A stretch of DNA of 64,000 bases from Amphiduros pacificus (Eukaryota; Annelida; Polychaeta; Phyllodocida; Hesionidae): the NCBI GenBank assembly GCA_949316495.1, contig OX439001.1, forward strand, positions 53,978,556 to 54,042,555, written 5' to 3'. A program made the position numbers and the translations under genes. Each line of letters starts with the position of its first letter. Within the stretch, counting starts at the first letter, position 1. Below the pieces are notes generated by a model that worked only from the letters and a program-made list of their open reading frames with translations, did not search any database and was not told the DNA's origin. Of the stretch, positions 44,101 to 59,468 are shown in pieces.

Positions 44101-47100
44101 TAAGTTATCTCACCTGATGTAATACCAGAGTAAGTAAATGATCTCAAACCTTTCAATTCAACCAATCTAGGACAGTTATATTATATCACATCTGGTAATT
44201 ATATTAAAAGCAAGTAAGTCATCAAGTGTTTATCAAGTTATGAGCAAGGTTATTTTATAAGGACGATAAGATGATGAATATGTATAATTGGACTATATTT
44301 GTGTTGCAGCCTTGCAGAGTCTGATGAGAAGATCAAGTGGGTGCTGATCATGGAAGAGGAGACAAGGGTTAAACTCAAGTCTCTGCTCCAACTGCTGCAA
44401 ACGTATGATTCTCAAAAGGTAAGCTCCCCGCTTACTGCAATATATTCTACTTTTTTGCCATAACAATTTCTCTCCAAACAATTGTCAAGAGCCACAGAGA
44501 AAAAAGCTTATTTTGCAACCCATTTGTTTTCATATCTATTAATCTCAGTGTTTTATTGTTAAAATACTGATTTTGATTCATCAGCACTTTGTCTTGGAGA
44601 GAATCAATGTTTGACAGTTCTCTTCCCATGAGGTTCATACTTTTCTAAATCTGACACTAGGGGGCACTCATCAAAAAGTGTTATATATATGCAACATAGT
44701 GACTCACCAAAGTCCAGGACATGTAAAAAGGAAGAACATTCTCAAAGTCAAAAGCTAAACCTCAGCACAGGTTAATGCAGAAAACAATTTCTGCACTGTA
44801 AATTCACTTCAACTTGTTATTGGAAGATATTTTATAATTAATATTTACATATCGCAGGATTGTTTACATATTGCTGGAGTGTTTACATATTGCAGGAGTG
44901 TTTACATATTACAAGAGTGTTTACATATTGCAGGAGTGTTTACATCTTACAAGAGTGTTTACATATTGCAGGAAAGTTTTGCACAAGATCTTTTTGTATT
45001 GCAGGAATTTTGAGTTTTGCACAAGATATTTGTGTATTGCAGGAATGTTGAGTTTTGCATAGGATATTTGTGTATTGCAGGCCTGGTTCCTTGGTCGGGG
45101 TTTACATGACCAGGAGGCAACCATCATCCATCACTTTGCCTTCTATGATAACCCGGCCAGCTTTGCCTTCCCAGACTTCGCAGCAGGAGTACTCATGAGC
45201 CGTGCTCTCATCAATAGGTACACCTCCATCCTAACTGCATCTTGCTAAAAAATGTGGTAAAGCATGTTGCTAGAAAGAAATATATAATAGTACTTGCAAA
45301 TTAAATATTTTGTATCAATATTTTGTGTCTTGAATTCATTAGGAACTGTACAATAGATCTTTATATGGGAAGAATTGATGAAAAAAAAAGGATATTTTAA
45401 TTATTTTTGCAGTTTAGCAGAGAAAATTAAAATGGATAAACCAGCGAGTGACTTCTCCATTGATCCCAAATATGAGGTAAATTGTGTTCGTCTCTTTTAA
45501 ATAATATTCCCATTAAAATAATCAAATTGAAAAAAATAGCTTTTTGTATTAAAGATGATTTTTTTTTGTTTTTACAGCTTGCTTTATATATCTGGGATAA
45601 AGGTGAAGGGGTTGCTTTGACTGAGGTATCTACTCTGTGTGCAGGAAATGAAGGACCACTATGTATTACTTCATATCCTGAGATATTCCCTGACTGTGTG
45701 AGTACATGTCTTGATCTCAGATATTCCCTGACAATGTGAGTACATGTCCTGATCTCAGATATTCCTTGATTCTGTGAGTACATGTCCTGATCTCAGATAT
45801 TCCCAGACTGTGTGAGTACATGTCCTGATCTCAGATATTCCCTGACAATGTGAGTACATGTCCTGATCACAGATATTCCCTGACTGTGTGAGTACATGAC
45901 CTGATCTCAGATATTCCCAGACTGTGTGAGGACATGTCCTGATCTCAGATATTCCCTGACTGTATGAGTACATGTCCTGATCTCAGATAGTCCCAGACTG
46001 TGTGAGGACATGACCTGATCTCAGATATTCCCTGACTGTGTGAGTACATGTCCTGATCTCAGATATTCCCTGATTGTGTGAGTACATGTCCTGATCTCAG
46101 ATATTCCCAGACTGTGTGAGGACATGTCCTGATCTCAGATATTCCCTGACAATGTGAGTACATGTCCTGATCTCAGATATTCCCTGACTGTGTGAGTACA
46201 TGACCTGATCTCAGATATTCCCAGACTGTGAGGGTACATGTCCTGATCTCAGATATTCCCTGACTGTGGGAGTACATGTCCTGATCTCAGATATTCCCTG
46301 ACTGTGGGAGAACATGTCCTGATCTCAGATATTCCTTGACTATGTGGGAGTACATGACTGTGGGAGTACATGACCTGATCGTATGTATTTATTACCTGAT
46401 CGTATATATTTATGATATCTATTTATATCTGGACTATATGTGAGTGTATGTCCAATTTTTTATATTTACTTATTTTATGAAGACTTTGAAATATTAATCT
46501 CAATATCTTGTTTTCCTTTGTAAAAATTAGATAAGACATTTAACATACGAAATGTATCATATTGTAGTTTTTATTTTTAGGGTCCACCAATTGGAAAAGG
46601 AGAACTATTTATTGCTGTTAAAACAGCAGAAAAATTCCACAAAGACAGAAGTAAGATTTTACTTTGTAGTTGGAGATATATTTTTTCATATTTTATTGAC
46701 TGTGTATTTAAAATACCCAAATTATTATAAATGTGGTCTAAATTAAATTTTCAAAAATGAAAAAGAGAAAATAGAAATAAATTGATTAATTAGACTATTG
46801 ACAAGTAAAAAGAATAGAAATAAAAATAGAAATAATCAAATTAGATTAAAGACTTGTTTAAATGGAACAAACTTCATTTTTTCTTTCAATAATGCATATT
46901 ATTGCAGTTCCTGTAATAAAGCATACCTGGGAGGGTGAGGCAGAGCACATCCAATATTTCAGTGAGACAGAAGATGCAGACATTCCAACTGTAGACATTG
47001 GAGTACCAAACACTGAGCAAGGTACGAACCTGGCGATCTAAATGTTAGTATAATAGTGTAGAGCTCTAGAGAGATGGAGAAATCAAATTTTGCTTGTAAT

Positions 47101-50100
47101 TTACAGTTGACATCATGATCATAACAGCTGTGTAAAATAATTTCATCCCAAATATTCATTCTGTATTTAACAAGTAAATTTAAAATCTTGGAATTAGGAG
47201 ATTCTATACCCGGACTTTCCCAGTTGTGAATAACTTCAGAGCAATCAGAAAATTTATTAATGTTAATGTGAAGCACTAATTTGCCTGATGTGAAGATGGA
47301 TTGTATATTCAGGGCATTGTGCCAAGCTGATGGCCATATTGGAGAGAGCCCACGATGATCCTGAACTCGCTAAGTTTGAATGGATCGTGGTGACAGATGA
47401 TGATACACTTCTCAGGTAGGCAAGTCTGATCTGGGGAAAAAGTGGTTAATACACTACTTGGGGAGGTAATTTTTATTCTTGGGAAACAGGGGTTAATATA
47501 CTCCTTGGGTAGGAAATTCTTATTGTAAGGAAAAAGTGGTTAAAACATTACTCAAAAAGGTAAGTCTTACTGTTAGGAAACGGGTTAATATACTGCTCAG
47601 AAAGGCAAGTCTTACTGTCAGGACACAGGGGTTAATACGCTATTCAGGTGGGTAATTCTAATAATGGGAGAAGGTGGTTAATACATTTATCTAATCGGAA
47701 ACATATTTGTGTAGAACCAGAGATGAAGATATGTTCTGTTCTGAAAGTGTTACAACACAATCTTTAAATATTTAAAAAATATTATTTCATTATAATTCTA
47801 ATAAATAAATAATGGTTTGAATGGGATGTTGTTTGTTTGTAGTGTGAAGCGTTTGCGTAGGTTGTTGGCATGCTACGCGCCTGATGATGCTGTTGCTCTC
47901 GGGGAGAGGTATGGGTTTGGAGTAACAGCAGGCTATGGCTATGACTACATCACAGGAGGAGGAGGGTGAGACAAAACTCAACCACATATCAATAACAATC
48001 CTCATTCTACCCACAAAACTCATCATATCAGACTTAATAACCCCAAATATCGACATCACAGGAGGAGGAGGGTGAGACAAAACTCAAACACATATCAATA
48101 ACAATCCTCATTCTACCCACAAAACTCATCATATCAGACTTAATTACCCCAAATATCTACATCACAGGAGGAGGAGGGGAGACAAAACTCAAACACATAT
48201 CAATAACAATCCTCATTCTACTCACAAAAGTCATCATATTACACTAAATAACCCCAAATATCCATCTGTGTTCATTTTGTGTTTAATTTGTTGAATTGGA
48301 CAAACATTAGTCATTGATGTTGAAATTTGTTGCATCCCACTATGAAAATCACCCAGCAGACAATAAGAGCCAAAATATTGGATGTTAAATGCTGATAATT
48401 GCAATCAGTCACGAGTGTAAATCTTGCATAAAAATACATTCTCGGTACAAAGACGGAAAAGAATGGAATTTTGCCTTGACTTTGGATGTCATAACTTTAT
48501 CTATGATATCAACCTCTCATTATTGCAGCATGGTTAACACTGTTGCTATATAATTGCAGCATGGTATTGAACCGGCAGGCCATCCAGCAGGTGGTGGGAA
48601 GTCAGATCTGCCAGTGTGCCAAGCCAGACGCTCCTGATGATATGACCCTGGGGAGTTGCCTCTATAGACTGGGCATTCCCATCACCCACAGCCCACTCTT
48701 CCACCAGGTCAGACCCACCTCAGATTCCCACTCTTATAATCAGCTACTATGAAGCATAGACTAGGCATTCCCATCACCCGCAGCCCACTCTTCCACCAGG
48801 TCAGACCCACCTCAGATTCCCACTCTTATAATCAGCTACTATGAAGCATAGACTAGGCATTCCCATCACCCACAGCCCACTCTTCCACCAGGTCAGACCC
48901 ACCTCAGATTCCCACTCTTATAATCAGCTACTATGAAGCATAGACTAGGCATTCCCATCATCCACAGCCCACTCTTCCACCAGGTCAGACCCACCTCAGA
49001 TTCCCACTCTTATAATCAGCTACTATGAAGCATAGACTAGGCATTCCCATCACCCACAGCGCACTCTTCCACCAGGTCAGATCCACCTCAGGTTCCCACT
49101 CTTATAATCAGCTACTATGAAGCATAGACTAGGCATTCCCATCACCCACAGCGCACTCTTCCACCAGGTTAGACCCACCTCAGATTCCCACTCTTACAAT
49201 CAGCTACTATGAGGCATAGACTGGGCATTCCCATCATCCACAGCCCACTCTTCCACCAGGTTAGACCCACCTCAGATTCCCACTCTTACAATCAGCTACT
49301 ATGAAGCATAGACTAGGCATTCCCATCATCCACAGCCCACTCTTCCACCAGGTCAGACCCACCTCAGATTCCCACTCTTACAATCAGCTACTATGAGGCA
49401 TAGACTAGGCATTCCCATCACCCACAGCCCACTCTTCCACCAGGTCAGACCCACCTCAGATTCCCACTCTTATAATCAGCTACTATGAGGCATAGACTAG
49501 GCATTCCCATCACCCACAGCCCACTCTTCCACCAGGTCAGACCCACCTCAGATTCCCACTCTTATAATCAGCTACTATGAAGCATAGACTGGGCATTCCC
49601 ATCATCCACAGCCCACTCTTCCACCAGGTCAGACCCACCTCAGATTCCCACTCTTACAATCAGCTACTATGAGGCATAGACTAGGCATTCCCATCACCCA
49701 CAGCCCACTCTTCCACCAGGTCAGACCCACCTCAGATTCCCACTCTTATAATCAGCTACTATGAGGCATAGACTAGGCATTCCCATCACCCACAGCCCAC
49801 TCTTCCACCAGGTCAGACCCACCTCAGATTCCCACTCTTATAATCAGCTACTATGAAGCATAGACTAGGCATTCCCGTCACCCACAGCCCACTCTTCCAC
49901 CAGGTCAGACCCACCTCAGATTCCCACTCTTATAATCAGCTACTATGAAGCATAGACTAGGCATTCCCATCACCCATAGCCCACTCTTCCACCAGGTCAG
50001 ACCCACCTCAGATTCCCACTCTTATAATCAGCTACTATGAAGCATAGACTAGGCATTCCCATCACCCACAGCCCACTCTTCCACCAGGTCAGACCCACCT

Positions 50101-50468
50101 CAGATTACCACTCTTATAATCAGCTACTATGAAGCATAGACTAGGCATTCCCATCATCCACAGCCCACTCTTTCACCAGGTCAGACCCACCTCAATATAT
50201 CAATATTTAGAAAAGAGCTGTCAAATCTTTACAAAGCAACATTAAACAGTAGTTTATTTTTTATTTTTATAATCTATGAATGTTGAATGAAATTATGATA
50301 ACCATTGTATGATTCTTGTAGGCTCGCCCAGCAGACTATTCACTTGGCTACCTGGGCCACCAGAAACCGGTGTCCTTCCATAAACACTGGATGGTAGACC
50401 CCATTAAAGTGTACGAGTACTGGCTGCAGGAAGCGTCAGCTGAGGAGGACCTCCACGATGAACTCTGA
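41108..50468 (+). CDS. B3GLCT: beta-1,3-glucosyltransferase (O-fucose glucosyltransferase), complete, 14 exons
   Basis: Exons: 41108-41156, 42728-42790, 43127-43236, 43497-43573, 44310-44418, 45081-45217, 45413-45476, 45578-45697, 46581-46650, 46908-47021, 47313-47415, 47843-47965, 48560-48707, 50322-50468. All phases match, giving 477 residues (human about 498). The enzyme adds glucose in beta-1,3 linkage to O-linked fucose on thrombospondin type 1 repeats in the ER. An N-terminal hydrophobic anchor/signal ([13 protein letters not shown]) is followed by a first GT-like half ([36 protein letters not shown]), then the catalytic half with the D-D-D metal site (VVTDDDTLL), GERYGFG, YITGGGG and APDDMTLG, and FHKHW near the end. 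It ends in HDEL, an ER-retrieval signal (human uses REEL). Head-to-head with the TBC-like gene. Several introns hold minisatellites starting at exon edges. Confidence 0.95.
41157..42727. other. first intron of B3GLCT
   Basis: 1.57 kb. Contains an inverted LINE tail fragment (41393-41515); no other feature recognised. Confidence 0.6.
41393..41515 (+). mobile_element. LINE 3'-end fragment, opposite orientation to the other copies
   Basis: Reverse complement of the tail family at 14390-14600 and 24140-24292: it shows aaacc-ggtctc-gcagctggt, caagcttgcactc and ggcgggatgccaattggttt, ending in a taaacttatcgctctaga terminus. Confidence 0.6.
43553..44135. repeat. minisatellite made of repeated 5' splice sites after B3GLCT exon 4
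   Basis: Exon 4 ends ATAATACCAGA|GTAAGT at 43573. The last 17 exon bases plus the donor repeat as a 23-bp unit seven times (43553-43712), the later copies with GTGAGT. A 26-bp variant (tacataccagagtaagtcaa core) follows about a dozen times between about 43800 and 44110. Close to twenty donor-like strings thus follow the true one. Use of any later copy reads into TAA directly after CCA GAG. Confidence 0.9.
44855..45080. repeat. minisatellite made of repeated 3' splice sites before B3GLCT exon 6
   Basis: About ten units of 18-38 bp, each containing a version of tattgcag. The series culminates in the true acceptor TGTATTGCAG|GCCTGG (exon starts 45081). The first units are 19 bp (gagtgtttacatattgcag), the last three longer (gttttgcacaagatatttg). 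Several units keep the AG. Confidence 0.8.
45690..46385. repeat. 38-bp minisatellite of exon 8 end plus 5' splice site
   Basis: Exon 8 ends GATATTCCCTGACTGT|GTGAGTACATG at 45697. About 18 copies of a 38-bp unit containing that exon end and donor follow, with variants ccagactgtgtgag and cctgacaatgtgag. Read-through from the first donor hits a stop within the second unit. Confidence 0.9.
47405..47700. repeat. degenerate repeat with donor-like strings after B3GLCT exon 11
   Basis: Exon 11 ends CTTCTCAG|GTAGGCAAGTCT. Five diverged units of about 50-60 bp follow, each with a ggttaatac-type string and most with a partial copy of the donor (caggtgggtaattct, aaaggtaagtctta, aaaggcaagtctta). This looks like an old version of the exon-edge arrays seen elsewhere in the gene. 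Confidence 0.6.
47949..48270. repeat. 106-bp tandem repeat of exon 12 end plus 5' splice site
   Basis: Three units starting at 47949, 48055 and 48161. Each begins with the last 17 nt of exon 12 (atcacaggaggaggagg) and its donor gtgagac; the third copy has lost one base (ggggagac). The intron part of the unit is unrelated to the exon. Confidence 0.88.
48524..48568. repeat. duplicated 3' splice site before B3GLCT exon 13
   Basis: The string attgcagcatggt occurs at about 48525 and again at about 48553, 28 bp apart. The second is the in-phase acceptor (exon starts 48560). The first would add 28 nt and change phase. Confidence 0.7.
48663..50200. repeat. 92-bp minisatellite, 16-17 copies, of exon 13 end plus 5' splice site
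   Basis: The unit starts inside exon 13 (about 44 nt of coding sequence ending CTCTTCCACCAG) and includes the donor gtcagacc and 40 nt of intron. Copies are more than 95% alike by eye, implying recent expansion or homogenisation. Each unit also has a ttataatcag acceptor-like string upstream of the exon copy, so every unit could in principle be read as an extra 56-nt exon. Confidence 0.92.
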
Positions 50469-53135
50469 TCCCCCCAGTGGTACCCACAATGCTGCATTCC
50501 TCAGGATCTACACACACACACATATATATGCCAACATATATGCACTGATTGAAGCATGGGCAGCTCAGGCCTCTGAGATAATACCTCTGCCCTGTAGATC
50601 ATCACATGAGATTGATTATGCACACTCTACCATTGCATCAGTAGGCTGGGATTGCAGCACTAGGTAATATTCACAATGATTGTAATAATGCTTATACATT
50701 ATACATTACATTTAGAGTTATAAGAATCTCAGCTGCATATTATATGAATATTAAATCTATTGAGTGTTATTTTGAAATTATTGATAGTATTATAGATAGG
50801 GTTGAAAAGTTGAGTATAGAGATTATTAGGAAGAGTTTATTCTTCCCATCAAGTTTGTTAAATATAAGTTAAACTGACAAAAATATATTTTCAATGACGG
50901 ACTTCCTGAAAAAAAAGCTTGTTAAATATCCTTTTCTCTTGATCTTAGATGTCATAGTCTTATATATAAATGTATATACTAGTTCACAGAGCGCATAATC
51001 ACTGCCATATTGTGTATTTTATACAGTTACATAATGTTTACAAACTTGAAATTTAGGAAGCAATAACAGAAACTGGTACCAAAGCATTACTCTTTGATCA
51101 CAAATCTTTCAATAAATCACTGTGTTGCTTAGTCCAAGTTGCATTATTTCTAATTTTGTGTTTGGCCAAATCAAGAGGACATTAATGGATTGATGATTTA
51201 ACCATTGACAAGTTAAAGAATGATCCAGTTAAATTGCCACAAGCAATAATTTTTAAAGGAAATGTGATGATACTTAAGGTTATTAAACAGTAAATTATAC
51301 TTGAAACAATCTACATTTGTTAACCTCATGGGCAATGATAATGCCAAAAAGTACCGCTTGTTCTCGTTATAACATCTGTTTCTCAGTGCTCAATCATTGT
51401 CAGAGGGTTCTTTGTACTGATGAGGTGCTAGTTTTATATAGCAGGTGAAACCTTGGCTCCCATGTTACGTCATCAACATTGCACATGGAACGTTTAAAGC
51501 CAAATATCAATTAATGGTCAGATAGTGGGCCTGGTTGAGCTCATGTGATCATCAGGTTTGGCTCCAAATGATGACGAGCTTAATAAAATATAAAATCTCT
51601 ACTGAGGTAATAAATTAAACATAAAAGTACATTTCTTTATTAGTTGTGCTAACATAGCATAGCTTCTGCAATGGTGGGGGGGAATTCCCTGTCATTCTGT
51701 CCGTCAACTTTGATCTTTTCCTCTAAAACTACTGAGTAGTGTTCTTAGCAATCAGTAGGAAAGATGTATTTTCAAGGGACCAATTTTCCATTAGGCTCAG
51801 ATTTACGCCCATTTTGTTATGATCTTTTTCAAAAATCTAATCAATATTTCTGAGTTGTCAAGGAGGATGCCATTTTGAATAACATTATGAATATTAGCCA
51901 ATGAGAATTGAGATAACAAGTTGGGACCAAAGTCAGTATGAAAGAGTCTTCTCAGGGAAAGGATTCAAATAATCATTTGTGAAGCAGTTTAAAAAATGTT
52001 CACAAACATTACAAAAAAACTGGCCTTTGTTGGAAAATAAGACATGTTCTTTAAGTGTCCTACTGATTCCAATTTGTTATGATTTTGACAACATGATATG
52101 AATTTCACATTTAATGTAAAAGATACTTAATATTTTATTGCTGTGATCTGCCATAAGATATACTTTGTCAGGGATATTCAGGTGCAGTTTGATGGATATG
52201 CTGTTCCACTGAGAGGGTTGACCACCTGTCTTTGCTTCAGTCACTATGTGCTTTGCTTGATGTATATGGTCAGAATTATCTCATGCATAAGAATAGAAAG
52301 ATAAGAGAAACAGGTTCCTTTAAGATAACTTCAATTTGAATCTGAGTATGTGTTTCCCATCTTGGGCATTCCATTGTGATGAGTTATTTTAACTGGCATC
52401 ATTACTATATTAATTTGTTAAGTATCTTAATTTGAAAATATAATAGAAATATGACATTTGAACTTGAAACTGAATACTTTGAATATTAATGAAAGTATGG
52501 TAGCTACTGCTATCAAGACAAAGACACTTGTTTGGAACTATGTTCAAAGGAAAAGAATACAACTTAAATAGATTACTGGTCTTCTGTAGCTTTGAGATAG
52601 TAATTAACTTTAAAATGTCAGCAATCTTTAATATACGTAGTAAGTTCTTAGTGGTTCTAAAACACCTTTTATCCTAAGGCATTCTGAAACCAGAAGATAT
52701 CTGTTGCAACATATTGAATTTATCTCCATGTATATGTGTTATTCCAGGTGCTGATTTGTGGCCCATACCTATCATGGTGTTAGGGATACAAATAATAGGA
52801 TTATTTTTATACATACTTGACGTTATTTTATTAGGTGCACAGTATTCATGTTATTATACATTATATTATGGTTTTTACAATGTAACATAAAATGAGCTTG
52901 TATTAAAATCATGTATAAATAAATAAGAGCAGACTTATTACACAGATGTATATCTAGCAAGTATACATACCTACTCCATTTTTGCTATAGATAATATGTA
53001 CTTAGCAACATGAGTATTACAAAATACCACAGGTGATTATATGTAAAACTGGAAACAAGCAGTGGTGTTCTTTTACTTGATATACATTAATATGCACAGC
53101 CATTTTAATATCAATAAAGTCTTATTGACCATACA
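50469..53135 (+). other. B3GLCT: long 3' UTR of B3GLCT
   Basis: No other gene is seen between the stop codon and 53130. Candidate poly(A) signals AATAAA occur at about 52918 (taaataaataag) and about 53110 (tcaataaagtctt). The second is followed by a TG-rich stretch and is the better end. Length of the UTR is inferred, not proven. Confidence 0.5.
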
Positions 53136-54346
53136 TTAAAGTAGCTTATTTCTGTCTGTGGAATAAAAAATCTATATTTTGATTTATATTATTAACATAT
53201 CTTTTCAAAGAATTAGTTTCAACAAGGGTCTGAGAACTAAGGGGTAATAAGATATCTCTTATTTCTATATATTATGCTAATTGCAGGAATCGAGTGTTTA
53301 TCACAGTACATTTTGTCATTAATTGTTTGTATTTGGATCTTATACAAAGTTAATATAGCAGAACAAAATGGCCCGGGTTTAATTAATTATTTTGTCAAAG
53401 AAATCATACACAATCATAATAATAGATTGATTCCCATTGAATTACAATAGTCAAAATTCATATTCTTTTGGATGATATGATACCAATAAATATAAAACTT
53501 GAGTGGGCGAATATTGCCTACACTATTGAAGAACAGACACATCTCACTTGATGAAAGAAAATAGGCAAAAACGTCCAAAACACAGCTAAGTGTGCATCAT
53601 AATTATGTAAACCTGAAATCATAAATAAAATCACTAATTATTCAAACAAGACAACTGACAGAAGATCTTTTGAGACCCCTTACACGTACATGTATAAACG
53701 ACACAAGTCAGATATCTTAAGTCAGTGAAACGTATTTGGTAATGGCATTTTTGCAAGATGACAGATGCACGGAAGATTGAAAAATGCAATAAATTGCATT
53801 CTACTTCAACCATAAACATGATAAAAACTACAACAGTTATAATTAGAATTTTAAGACTCGTTCTATCTAGCTTACAATACTGATATACATTGTTTCGGAA
53901 ATGAAAGAAATGTTCCCAATGTTTTTAGATGAATTCAGGGTTGCAATAGGGTAAAAAAAAAAATTAAATCAAGGCCTGGGAAAAGTTGGGAAATTTAGAC
54001 TTAGGTCAGGGAAAACCAGCATTTGTTTGGAATTTCGGTCATAGGGAAACTGGTTTTGATCAGTCAAAGGCGGTCAGAGATTGCCATAAATGTGTCCAAT
54101 AGTTTAGCCGTGGCAAGATGTGGAGACACGGACCGTTTGAGCTGCTATGGGTGACATGCAGAGGTTGTAGGTGGCATCTGCCGAGGATCACATTGACAAT
54201 ATCTGGTGTGTACATTGGGTCTGCTGCTGCCCTACTGCTGACCCCGATCACATCAGCCAGACCCATCGCAGCCGGACAACCTGCCCAGGCTCGCTCTGAA
54301 CATCCCTGGAACCTCTCAGCCGCCACGTTATCCACACTGAAATATT
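53136..54346. other. intergenic with a GC-richer unexplained island at 54060-54350
   Basis: Mostly AT-rich without signals. 54060-54350 differs clearly in base composition and is open on both strands (91 codons minus, 76 codons plus), but neither translation was recognised and no splice sites in phase with neighbours were found. Possibly part of a mobile element together with the adjacent hairpin. Confidence 0.4.
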
Positions 54347-54448
54347 AACACCTGTGTGAAGTTTGTTACTTATTCACTATTCACAGTTTATTTTTCAGGT
54401 TTTTTTTAAATAATGAACTGTGAATAGTGAACAAACTTCACACACGTA
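54347..54448. repeat. inverted repeat (hairpin, MITE-like)
   Basis: Arms of about 35 bp (tgtgtgaagtttgtt plus cactattcacagtt, and the inverse at the right) enclose a T-rich loop. The left arm has a 7-nt insertion (acttatt). No coding content. Confidence 0.75.
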
Positions 54449-55080
54449 AAAATAACATCGCATTAATAATATTTTTGGTTTTGTGTTTTGTATATTTGCT
54501 GTTAGTGAACTCTAAGTGAAGGATAATGGCTAGTTTTCGTACCCACATAATGCCCTGTCTGAAACAGACAGTTTGAAACCTACTTCAGGTCTGGTCAACA
54601 AATCCTCCAAACATTTGAGACCTTCATTTGCAACATCGTTTATGTTGGCACAATCTAAAAAAACAGTGCACCATTATTAATGAATCTGACATTCTGTTTA
54701 TCTAATCTGATAAAGAATAACCAAACCATGAAGCCAAAGATTGCTGAAAGAGAGTCAACAACAAGGACTATTTTTGGATTATTAATTTCGATTGTATTTT
54801 TAGAGGAATTTCAGCTTTCAGCACCACTGCGTTTTTTGCAGGCTGAGTTTCACTTCAATGACATTATTTTTTGGAGTTTAACTTGAAAATTATTTATAGT
54901 CATATAATTTAGGGGCATCATGTGTCGCATTCTGTGAAAGTACTGAGCTTTGAGGTGCCTACTGATGATTTCAGATTTACTATATCCATTTATCATTTTG
55001 GGTTCCATTGTTTAAATGTTATCAAACTTGTGTTGTGTTGCGCTATATTGCTGCATTATATGACTGTAAGCAGTCATATA
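54449..55080. other. 3' flank of the six-cysteine-repeat gene
   Basis: No other gene. The 3' UTR of the minus-strand gene should lie in its right part; no canonical AATAAA near the stop was found on the minus strand. Confidence 0.35.
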
Positions 55081-58829
<3,749 letters not shown>

Positions 58830-59468
58830 ATTGTACTGATCCTATTCCTGTCTATATAATCTAAAATGGAAGATAAAGTCCACATATAGAAGCAACCTTT
58901 GCCTGACTCATCTGTCCCACAGGACATAAAGACTACATACACCATGCAATATCAACTTTACATGTCAATATATGTTAGACAGACAGCAATACTTTACCTC
59001 TAGTACTTCTCTTTTTTGCAATCTGATGGATTAACATATACGATTAAAACATATTATGTTGATGTTCTTAAAATGGAATCAATTCGTGGGTTATGTTTTA
59101 TGGTATCTTCGGTGGTTCGTTGTTAAGATATGCGGTAGATATACGTACCTGCTGTTGCTAAAATATCTATAAAAAAAACTTTACACACCTCAAGTAAATA
59201 TATTAATACACCCTTGCCAGGAACTTTGTTGTATTCGGGGATCCATTGTTTGCCAAGCGTGACTGTCCTGACCTGGTTTTTTTCTTTCCACAGGCATGAA
59301 TCTTCTTTGAAACTGAATTAAATTTTTTACTCCACTGACCCATAGAATTGTTTTTTCTCTTGTCAGTCGACGTTTCAAAGATTTAATAACTCCAGGGAAT
59401 AGACTATCAAATTATACCCAAAGCTGAATATTTTGTAAAAAGTATATCATCTGAGATTATTTGAATAT
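58830..59468. other. upstream flank of the six-cysteine gene
   Basis: A TATATAG string lies on the minus strand at about 58850-58857, only about 22 bp above the ATG, too close for a standard promoter unless the leader is minimal. A 62-codon frame at 59378-59190 (minus) was not recognised. Confidence 0.3.

Noticed and set aside
48663-50200. CRISPR-like array
   Set aside because: Repeat and spacer are both repeated identically, the unit contains host exon sequence, and the genome is eukaryotic.
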